From: Ligustrum vulgare
Taxonomy: Eukaryota > Streptophyta > Magnoliopsida > Lamiales > Oleaceae
Assembly: GCA_963555705.1 (NCBI GenBank)
Contig: OY743183.1
Coordinates: forward strand, 47,233,466-47,297,465
Reading direction: 5' to 3'
DNA length: 64,000 nucleotides
Made by a program: the position numbers and the translations under genes. Every line of letters starts with the position of its first letter. Position 1 is the first letter of the stretch. Shown piece by piece: positions 55,379-64,000 of this stretch. A model generated the notes under the pieces. The model worked only from the letters and a program-made list of their open reading frames with translations, did not search any database and was not told the origin of the DNA.

Positions 55379-57945
55379 TGTAGCGACAAAGAATTTTTCA
55401 CACGATTAAATAATTATTTTAAAACTTTGAAAATCGTGCCGTTGCGATCTCGCCCATTTCTAAGTTAACTTCACGACGCGTTCGTCTAGCCAAGTCGAGA
55501 AATATCGAGTTAATTCAATTTTAAATTAAATTCCGAATTTCCAAAATTTTATACTTTATTTATTTATTTATTTAAATTATTATTTTCAAAATCGCTTTAA
55601 ATCCCAAATTACGTCAATATCATTTTATCAGTTTCATTCTTCTGACCCAGTTGAATCCGCATGCGAATTTACCTCGAACTACGTGCAATGCTTGTCTTGA
55701 TTTTCACACTACCAACCTCCATCAATCACATCAATCACATACCATACCCTACCCTAACTCTATATCACACACTCCTCCAAACCCAACTCTCAGCATCTCC
55801 TCACCACTCAAACCATCCCAGCCTCTCCTCTCAGCAAACCAACACACGACTTCCATCATTTCCAGCACCTCCATTCAGCAGCAACTCATCACACCATCAC
55901 CATCACGCCATTCACCATCATCATAATCACCAGTCCACAGCCACGGCCAACCACCTCCACTGCCATAGCCAAAATCCAACTCACCTCAACCACAAACCAC
56001 CATTCAGCCACCACCTATACCCCCATCAACACACACACCACCAGTCCACAACCTTGCAGCCACCACACGCAGGCACCACACCACAACCACTTCACTGCCA
56101 CCACCAAATGCAACCGGCCAGCCACCATTATCAAACAACCATCACCACCTCCATCTCCATCCCAGCCACTGCAGCTGCCAAACCCAACCACCTGCACAAC
56201 CCCTTCAACCCAGCCAGTCAACCCACCTGCAACCACCGCCACCTTCAGCATCATCATCATCACCTGCCACCTCAATCACCACTGTCCAACCACAACCCAC
56301 AGGCACCACCATCATCACCACCGCACAACAGCCCAGTCGCAAGCCAACCCCAAATCAAAATCAAACCCAAAGAGGAGAACCCATAACCAAAAAAAAAAAA
56401 AAAAAACCCCTTTTCTTACCTCAATCGTCGGTCTCTTCGTCGGAAAATCGCGAAAGAAGCTTCGCATCCAGCCCCGGTTTCACCTCGAATCGACACCCAA
56501 TCGTGCCCTTTCTGCTACCAACGCCTCCCCCTTGTCACCGCCACGAGGCGGCGGTGATACCGCCGTGGATCGCCAACGTTTAACTCCGGCAGGACACGTA
56601 GCCGGCGTCGCTCGCGTCCCTCCTCCCCTCTCTCTGCGTCTTTGACTGAAATGGGTAGAGAGAGAGTAAGAATTTATTTTTAATATTTTGATTTCTCGAA
56701 AATTGCACTTTGGTCCCTAAGTTAGCAAAATGATTTAAATCAGTCCCTATAGTTTTAAAACTTGTAATTTCAATCCTTAAGTTTTTAAATGATTTTTAAT
56801 CAGCCCTTTCATTTTTAAAATCAATTATTTCCAGCCCTATAGTTTAATATTCGTTTTGAGGTTCAAGTCAACTTTTGAAAAATTTACATTTTAGTCCCTC
56901 AAGTTTGAAAAGTATTCATTTTAGTCCCTCAACTTTCAAATTACTCATTTTAGTCCCTCAACTTTCAAAATCAGCAATTTCAATCCCTAAATTTTAAGTA
57001 ATCATTTTTAAACAATAAATTTCAAAAGACTAATTCGACTTAATCTTCTAATTGGCTAGACGAAGCGTACGGAGAATTAAAGAATTGAAGTCGTTTCCCG
57101 CTCAACTTTGCACTCGTCATGTTTAAGGTAGACTCGCCCCTATTAATTGATTTAAATTATGATTGCATGTGAATGTGTATGTTATGTGACTTATGTGAAA
57201 GTCATTTTTATGAAAAGAGACGAGAATGTATTTCTTCGAAAATATTTATGTTGAAACGAGAATATATTTCTTATGAAATATTTATGTTGTTATGCTTGTC
57301 ATAACTTATATGCTTTTATGCATGAGAAAGAAAGAAGAGAATATCTTGCAAGATAAATGATGATGTTATGCATAACTTATGTGCCTTATGTGTAGGAGAA
57401 GAAAGAGCAACCCACACCCTATGATTTTAAAGAGCCTATGATTTTCAAAGAGAAACCATGTGCTTTAATGCACGAGAAGAGCAACTCACACCCTATGATT
57501 TCTAAAGAGCCTGCATTTATGTGTTCAATTATATTGTAAATTAATTAATTGGCGATGAGTCTACTGAGTATTTCTATGAAATGTTCGTATCTATTTTAAC
57601 AATATTTGCAGATTTCGGAGAGGGTGACAAGTGATGGATGATTGTGGCAATAGTTGTTAAATGGTTGTAAATCTTATTTTAGTGATCCGTATTTCCAAAC
57701 ATTGGATAATTTTGAGAATTTCAATTATTTGAGAAATTATGACATTGCAAATTGTTTTACAATGTTAATGGCTCGATTTATTATTTTGAATTGTTTCATA
57801 AATGTTTTCAAATTTATCGACCATTACAGTTTATTTAATGTTGCCAAAAATGAATTTCAGATATTTCTTCTGCTAAAATATTATTTGAAAAGTTAGATCA
57901 GACGATGACGTGGTGAACCGGGTATTTAGAACTCGGGGCGCTACA
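55379..57945. mobile_element. Solo LTR, 2,567 bp, Ty3/gypsy type
   Basis: Starts TGTAGCGACAAAG and ends GGGGCGCTACA, with a perfect 5-bp TSD AATAA (55374-55378, 57946-57950). There is no internal coding region, so LTR-LTR recombination left a solo LTR. It contains a CA/CCA-rich part (55650-56390) that yields long His/Pro/Thr-rich artefact frames, GC-rich sequence at 56400-56640, repeated TTTTAGTCCCTCAACTTTCA units (56700-57000), and AGAGCCTATG/GAGAAGAGCAAC duplications near 57390-57510. It splits the pararetrovirus-like frame. Confidence 0.85.
56690..57000. repeat. Short tandem repeat within solo LTR
   Basis: About eight degenerate units of TTTTAGTCCCTCAACTTTCA / TTTCAATCCTTAAGTTTTTA. Confidence 0.8.
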
Positions 57946-58943
57946 AATAAGATGAGATATATTTGATCTAATAAATCTCAGTATAATAAAAGAAGATTTT
58001 ATGATAACAAAAATAATAGATTTAATAAATAAAGACATTTTTGAAGAATTATATAAATTGATTATCACATAATGGATTCTTTGTTAGTTAAATATCTAGA
58101 CATAGAAACAAACGAAAAATTAAATTTATTAATTGAATAAAGAAGAAATTTAATGGATCAGATAAGAGAAGAAAAAGAATATAAAAAGAAAGGAAATCCT
58201 AAAATTAAAATCATCTGAGAAAAAAGAGAATATTATAATAGACTCTTAAAACAATTGTCTAAAATACAAATGATTCTAGATATCAAAGAAAGAACTAATA
58301 AAGAAAAATATGATAAAACAAGAAAAATAGAAGATTTTACAAAATATTTTAGAGCACAACAATGAAAATTAATGCTAAGATGGATGAAAGAATTTTGTGA
58401 ATATCAAATAATGAATTATAAAGAAGCAAAATATGAATCAGAACTTATTTTAGAAATAGAACATATAAAAGGAAGATACTAATGACAGAATTTCCAGAAA
58501 TAAAATTAAAAAAAAAAAAAAGTAATAGAAAATCTTAACCTTCCAGTATAATCTTATCAAATAAGAATGCTAATACAACTATATTCCAACAATTAAACTG
58601 ATGGGAAAAATCTAATAAATTTCTTAATATGCAATTAAATTGGATAAGTGTCTTTTTATGGTAGACTTACAAAAATATAAATATACAAGATCAAATAACC
58701 ATTGAAGAATTACAACAGTTAAATATTCAAGGAAAAAATGACAAAGTATACAAAATAAACTAACAATACAATTTGAGGAATTAAAAGACATGTTTGAGAT
58801 ATACAAAACTGAAGTAGAAAATCAATTGAGTGATAAGATTAAAATTCTTAGAAGTGATAGATGAGGTCAATACTTCTCTAATGAATTTAACATTTTTGTG
58901 AATAACATGACATAATACATCAATTTAGTGCACATATAACACC

Positions 58944-59382
58944 TAGAGATGGCAAAAAAATCCGATCCGATCCGTTGATCCGTCGATCTGACCCGACCCG
59001 ACCCGAAAAAATCCCGATCCGTGGATCAATGGATCGGATTTGGATCAGGGGTGATCCGATCCGACCCGATCCGCGATCCGAATTTTTTTTTAAAATTAAA
59101 AAAATATGTAAAAAAAATTAATTATTAAATATAAAATATATAATTTTTTATTGAATTTGATACAAAATCATTAATTCTCTGTATATGTAATATTTTGTTG
59201 TTTGAATTAGATATTATATTAGTTATTTTATGAATTATGTATTGATTTATTTGTCGTTAACGAAAATACATAACGAAAATTTCTTAATCTTTGTTTCGAT
59301 CCGACCCGATCCGAACCCGAGACGATCCGAGATTTTTACTGTTTGATCTGATCCGCCCCGATCCGCTCCATTGCCATCACTA
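58944..59382. mobile_element. hAT-type MITE, 439 bp
   Basis: Ends TAGAGATGGCAAAAAAATCC and, in complement, TAGTGATGGCAATGGAGC; perfect 8-bp TSD ATAACACC (58936-58943, 59383-59390). GATCCGACCCGATCC-rich inverted stretches surround an AT-rich centre. Same family as 44259-44823. Confidence 0.9.
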
Positions 59383-59455
59383 ATAACACCTAAACAAAAT
59401 GGTAAGACTTTGTTAAGTGGGTGTCACATAGTTAATAGGCCTTCTAAAAGACTTA

Positions 59456-60537
59456 GGCTGCGTTCTCTTTGTGTTTCAGTTTCCTGTTTTCATTTTCGAA
59501 AATGTTTTCTGTTTTCCATTTTCTGTGACTTTTTTCGAAATTGCTGAAAACGCGTTTGGTTTGTTATTTCTGAAAACTGTTTTCGAAAATGAAAACCTGG
59601 AAAACGCGTTCTGTTTAAAATTTTGAAGAAAATTATTTCATATTGTTTTTGAATATAAATGAAATGAAGATATCATATGTTGAGTTACACAACAAAAATA
59701 AATGAAATAACCCCTATTACACAATTTGGTTATACCAAAAAAGTTCAAAAAATCATGTTGCCCTTCTAAAGTAATCGTTCCACATTTGAGTAGTAATTTT
59801 CCCTTCTAAAGTAATCGATCCATTTAATACTTTATATAGATACATCCTTCTAGTAAGCACTCATAACGTTTAAAATTTAAGTTTCAATAAAATTTGCAAA
59901 AATAAATTTACGTTAATTAATTATGCCCTTACAAAATAAGTCGGCAATACAAAATTAAAAAAGAAATGTTTAATAATTAAGCACATGATACATCATCAGA
60001 AAGATGGTTGAATTTGGAGTTCTACGCAAAAAACAGAGTGCAATTCGGAGTTGTACATCAAAAGTTATACATGTTTAAAGATAATAACCTATAAAGCAAA
60101 TACGAAAAGGACTAAATTGAAAGAAAAGTAAAATTTCTGAACTAATGTGCAAGAAAATCTGAAGTTGAGGGACCTAAGTTGCAAATAAATTAGGATATTT
60201 TCGAAAGAAATTTCAAAATTTGAGAATTAAAATGACAAGTTTTGTAAATCAGGGACCAATAATGTAATTAAAAATGATAAATTTTGACAAATTTCAAATT
60301 TTTTTGATTATTTTAATTTTAATTTTTTTTTTTAAGTGGAAAACGCGCGTTTTCCACTTACAAGGCAAAAATTTCGGAAAACGCGGAAAACGTGATTTTC
60401 ACGTTTTCCATTTCCTTTACAAATTTTGAAAACGTTTTCGAAAATGTTTTCCGAAAACAGCGCAAGAGAACGCGTTTTCCGCGTTTTCGAAAATGGAAAA
60501 CGGAAAACGGCTGGAAAACGCCAAAAAGAACGCAGCC
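59456..60537. mobile_element. PIF/Harbinger-type MITE, 1,082 bp
   Basis: Ends GGCTGCGTTCTCTTTG and, in complement, GGCTGCGTTCTTTTTG; 3-bp TSD TTA (59453-59455, 60538-60540). The ends are built of repeated GAAAACG(CG)TTTTC palindromes (59500-59620 and 60330-60530). It sits inside copia pol; its removal restores the frame there. No transposase. Confidence 0.85.
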
Positions 60538-61889
60538 TTAAGGTTTCTCCATATGAGTTGTGGAAAATAAGAAAATCAAACATTGATTATTTTAAAGTGT
60601 GCAGGTTTCTTATTATTGCAAGAACGTAGATCCAAAAATGACCAAGTTGGAACCTAGGGGAATCAAATGCAATTTTGTATGATGTGCTTAAAACAGCAGT
60701 GCATATCGCTTAAAACTTAGAACTCAATGTCATAAATTAATTCCAAGACACAGAGATCTTTGAAAATATATTATCTTTGAAAATACCTTTTGATGATGTT
60801 TTTGCAAATGAACTATGCAAGACTAAAAGAGCTCTAAAGGATATTGTACTAGGACCAGATGAAATTGATTCTCAACTCATCTCTTTCTATTTTGTTGAAG
60901 GAAACAAGAAGAATGTTACAAGAACAATTCTGTAAGTCCTTCAAGTGAAAACTGAACCTAAGTTTTATCGAGAAGCGGTGTCATCTAGGATAACATCTTT
61001 TAGAAAGATGTTATAAAAGATGAGAGGATTCAGTAATGTCTAATAACACTTAAAAAATAGTCGATTTAGCTCCCAAGTCAAGACCTATATGCTGTAAATA
61101 GGTATCTAGGAGGAAGTACAACACAGATGGTGATTCTTAACACATTTAAAGCCATGTTTGTAGCCAAATGGTATCGAAAAAAGGAAGGAATGTATTATTT
61201 TGACACGTAAGGACCAATTACACGATTAACTTCGATAAGGATATTATTTGCTTTAGCTTCTATTCATGATTTGAATACACATCAAATAGATGTTAAAACA
61301 TCATTCTTAAATGGGTTCTCATGGAATGATCAAAAGGTTCTGTTTTCCTCGAAAATAAGCAAAAAGTATGCAAGGTGGTGAAATCCTTATATGGATTAAA
61401 GTGAACGCCAAAGAAATGATATGAAAAATTTGACTAAGAAATTATATCTTTTGAATTTAAATATAACTATATTGATAAATGTTTATATTCAAAAGTTAGT
61501 GATGGTCAAATTGTGTTTATATATTTATACGTGGATGATACATTGATTATAAATAATCAAATGCAAGGTATAAAAGAAATGAAAATGTTTTTATTTTCCA
61601 CATTTAAAATGAAGGATATTAGTCAAGTAGATACAATTTTAGGTATCAATGTTACCAAGATGAGTAAGGGTTATTTGCTGAGTCAATCACATTTCATTAC
61701 ATTATATTGATTATGTGATAGACAAGTTCAATCACTTGAGCATAAAAAGAGACAAAAACCTTGTTTGATCCAAGTTTAAAACTTGTAAAGAATGATGGAA
61801 GAACAATAGCACCTATTAAATATATAAGTGCTATTGAGAGTCTTACGTATGTAATGTATTGCACAAGACTATACATAATATTTACAATT

Positions 61890-62150
61890 AGGTTGGTCGG
61901 GAAACGTACAACTCAGGCCAAAACTCGAGTTGGGTGACCCCTAAAATCCAGTCGGATCAAACACGATCAACGACCCGAGTTGACCTGGGAAACTCAAATG
62001 ACCCGTGAAACCTCCTTTTTTTTTAATTTATGTTTTTTTAAAAATATTTTTAATATTAGTTTAATGTCCAAGTTGACCTCGAGTTAATCCTCTAACCCTC
62101 GACCTTGTCACTTGGCCAGGTTGATGACCGGGCCGAGTCTTAAAACATTG
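61890..62150. mobile_element. Unclassified short insert in copia relic
   Basis: A GC-richer stretch containing CTCGAGTTGGGTGACCC and GACCCGAGTTGACC near the left and GTTGATGACCGGGCCGAGTC near the right interrupts the copia reading. Inverted complementarity is partial and no TSD could be fixed. Confidence 0.3.
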
Positions 62151-62249
62151 GAAATTAATAAACTTAGTAGGTTTAGTAGCAATCAAAGTAAAGAACACTG
62201 AAGACTATCAGTAGGATTCTTGGCTATTTGAAGAAAACTAAGAAACTAA

Positions 62250-62763
62250 GGTGGCGTTCTGTTTGTATTTTATTTTGTATTTTCATTTTCGAAAATGTTT
62301 TGTGTTTTGTGTTTTCATTTTTGTTTTCAAATTTGCTGAAAACGCGTTTGGTTTCTCATTACTGAAAACTGTTTTTGAAAATGAAAAGCTGGAAAACACG
62401 TTCTGTTTGAAATTTTGCAGAACACTATTTAAACTATTTTTAATTAATTTGCTTGCAGAATACTACTAACTCCAACTCAAATTTCCTTTCACAATACACT
62501 AAAAATATGGTTGCATGCAACACACTAATGTGAGCATTAAGAGTCTATATTAACACAGATTGGTCAGGTTCGGGACTTGAGAAAGCTCTACTTCTATTAA
62601 AATCCAGAAAATGCAAGTTCTTTCAAAACCACCAGAGTCCATTTATCATTACATTTTTTGAAATATAACAACAAGAATTCTCATTTAATTTTTTTTTTTG
62701 TAATGTTGATATTGAATTCAATAAAACTTTATTTAAACTAAGTTTCAAGTTAGGATAATTCTC

Positions 62764-62794
<31 letters not shown>

Positions 62795-63140
62795 ATTTAT
62801 TTAGGCTTAGATCCAAGTTAGGATAATTCTAAAAAAAATAAAAAAAAAATAAAAACTTTATATTAAGCTTAGTTCTAAGTTAAGATAATTCTAATAAAAA
62901 TAAATAAATAAAAAATAAAATAAAAAATTTCCCAAAACGCGTTTTCCGCGTTTTGGACATTTTTTGTCGAAATACACACAAAACGCCCAAAACGATATTT
63001 CGGGCGTTTTCCGTTTTGTATACAATTTTTTTTTTTTGTTTTCCAAAATGCGTTTTCGAAAATGGTAAAGAGAACGCGTTTTTAGCGTTTTCGAAAATAA
63101 AAACAGAGAACGACCTCAAAACAGCAAAGAGAACAGGGGC
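62250..63140. mobile_element. PIF/Harbinger-type MITE, 891 bp
   Basis: Ends GGTGGCGTTCTGTTTG and, in complement, GCCCCTGTTCTCTTTG; TSD TAA (62247-62249, 63141-63143). Related to 59456-60537, with the same CATTTTCGAAAATG and AAAACGCGTTTT palindromes near both ends. It contains three tandem copies of an AAGTTAGGATAATTCT block with long A-tracts (62743-62900). Confidence 0.75.
62743..62900. repeat. Triplicated block with A-tracts
   Basis: TTAGGCTTAGATCCAAGTTA, then GGATAATTCT and an A-rich tract, occurs three times; the first tract is about 29 A. Confidence 0.85.
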
Positions 63141-63143
63141 TAA

Positions 63144-63899
63144 GTCTCCAATATTCGAACATTCTCCTTTTGTGGATTTACAATGTTAATTTGTGATTCT
63201 TCAATTTTACTTGTTCTTTCTTCATTCCCCCCTTAATTCACAACAGACTCTGGGAGTCGAGAGATGATGAAATGATAAATCGTAGGAAAGAAGAAAATGT
63301 TTATAAAAAATTCTTAAAGTGTGTCAACATATATATGCATTGTTCGCCAATCTATATAAATGCAAATCGAGCATGGTTGATACATTATGTTGGATAAAAT
63401 CTGACAGCATATAGTACTTCACAATACGTTTTAGTTTAACCTTTTGCCTAATTACCTAAATTTTTTAATGACTTAGGTATCTGGGTTTCGCCCGAATAAT
63501 CCTTTTTGTGGATCGCCTTCCATGTAAATAATGATGCGGATATAGCCTGTGAGCACTTGGAGTAGACATTTGAATAATAGTTATTTTCCTCATGAACCTC
63601 CATTTATGTCGTGCAGACGGACCCCTTGAGGGCCGACAGTGCGCACCATGATACTGTCCTCATGTAAGCACTTGTCTTCCAGTATTTAAATGTTATCTTC
63701 CAAGAGTCAAGACTAGAACATCCTATACACTAATTTCAACTCCTCCTTTTCCGGCCACTATACCATGCCCATGGAGGCCTTATTGTATTGAACACCATAA
63801 GTTCTATTAAATATGTAATAAATCTTTGTATTTAATTGAATTTATGATTTAATGAAGCAAGAATCGTAACCTAAATTGATGTTTACTCATCATTTTTTA
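63144..63899. other. No gene recognised
   Basis: AT-rich sequence without identified motif. Confidence 0.5.
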
Positions 63900-64000
63900 A
63901 GGTGGGGTGGTGGAGGATTGGGTCTGGGTCTGGGTGAATTGGATTGTGTTGGATTGGGTTGGGTTGGGGTGGGTCCGATGGGGAGGGAATAATATGTTTT
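63900..64000 (+). repeat. Start of a G-rich degenerate repeat at the window edge
   Basis: AAGGTGGGGTGGTGGAGG and repeated GGGTTGGGTTGGGG-type runs resemble the right arm of the fold-back structure at 13.3-15.0 kb. It continues past the window. Confidence 0.6.

Larger units (their letters stand above)
55218..58880 (+). pseudogene. Endogenous pararetrovirus (Caulimoviridae-like) relic, interrupted
   Basis: TGGTATCGGAGCC (55218-55230) matches, with one change, the tRNA-Met primer site used by plant pararetroviruses. Downstream are very AT-rich, Lys/Ile/Glu-rich frames: one from 55279 that is split by the solo LTR and resumes to about 58073, a second from 58072 with internal stops near 58136 and 58215, and a third beginning near 58491. 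Second and third starts overlap the preceding stop as TAATG, the tight coupling known from badnavirus/tungrovirus-like genomes. Many stops show that it cannot be expressed. No movement protein, coat or polymerase domain is left, so assignment rests on layout; a copia-type leader is the main alternative because of the same primer site. Confidence 0.45.
59391..62246 (+). pseudogene. Ty1/copia polymerase relic (integrase C-terminus, RT, RNase H)
   Basis: Around the MITE at 59456-60537 the frame joins as NRPSKRLKVSPYELWKIRKS (integrase C-terminal region). Further on are VFANELCKTKRALKDIVLGP, then the reverse transcriptase stretches MFVAKWYRKKEGMYYFDT, SIHDLNTHQIDVKTSFLNGF, and IYLYVDDTLIINNQMQGIKE, where YVDD is the catalytic copia RT motif, and YISAIESLTYVMYCTRLY of the RNase H linker. 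There are many stops and frameshifts, so it is dead. An about 260-bp GAGTTG/GACC-rich insert (about 61890-62150) interrupts the RNase H region, and a second MITE ends the readable part. No LTRs located. Confidence 0.85.

Noticed and set aside
55661..56386. 241-codon His/Pro/Ser-rich ORF (and the overlapping 91-codon one)
   Set aside because: Falls inside the solo LTR in a CCA/CAC-rich stretch; open frames in three registers are expected from such composition.

Overview
The window is repeat-dominated nuclear DNA of a flowering plant, most likely a eudicot. It is AT-rich and full of LTR retrotransposons, MULE, hAT, CACTA, PIF/Harbinger and Helitron-like elements. One host gene has canonical GT-AG introns. 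I cannot name the species. There are no bacterial operons, CRISPR arrays, rRNA or tRNA genes that I can see. Identifications rest on reading motifs, termini and target-site duplications (TSDs) by eye; family names come from general knowledge, with no search run.

Layout. 1-5 kb: a decayed ABF/AREB-type bZIP exon (minus strand), a GTTGCAAAAGG palindrome array with a CACTA-like end, and a Ty3/gypsy gag relic. 6-10.5 kb: Helitron-like copy A and short duplications. 10.5-15 kb: a very large fold-back structure with C-rich minisatellite and GGTCACA arms mirrored about base 12,704/12,705. 15.2-15.9 kb: Helitron-like copy B. 16.3-27.6 kb: a nest in which MULE-A (TSD AAAA[C/T]TTTA) contains MULE-B (TSD TTAGTACAAA), which carries an eIF3c fragment, and an Athila-like LTR element that has gag and protease but no recognisable polymerase. 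28.9-32.4 kb: a CACTA element (TSD AAT) with a nested hAT element. 35.3-36.9 kb: a small MITE and a Helitron candidate.

The most unusual part is 37.3-52.4 kb. Two related, recently inserted LTR elements lie in opposite orientations (Element 1, 37292-43682, plus; Element 2, 46239-52435, minus). Each has LTRs, a primer-binding site, a polypurine tract and a 5-bp TSD. I recognise no gag or pol in either. Both carry, antisense to the element, a Cys-cluster ORF of unknown function followed by an intronless LOG gene (cytokinin riboside 5'-monophosphate phosphoribohydrolase). Both ORFs are open in Element 2 and broken in Element 1. Element 2 sits in intron 1 of the only intact host gene, a GT77/DUF271-type nucleotide-diphospho-sugar transferase (exons 45527-45841, 53791-54156, 54446-54931; 388 aa). 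Its LOG ORF is therefore in the same sense as the host transcript.

55-64 kb: a caulimovirid-like endogenous pararetrovirus relic split by a 2.57-kb solo LTR (TSD AATAA), a hAT MITE (TSD ATAACACC), a decayed Ty1/copia pol interrupted by a PIF/Harbinger-type MITE, a second such MITE, and the start of another G-rich repeat at the right edge.
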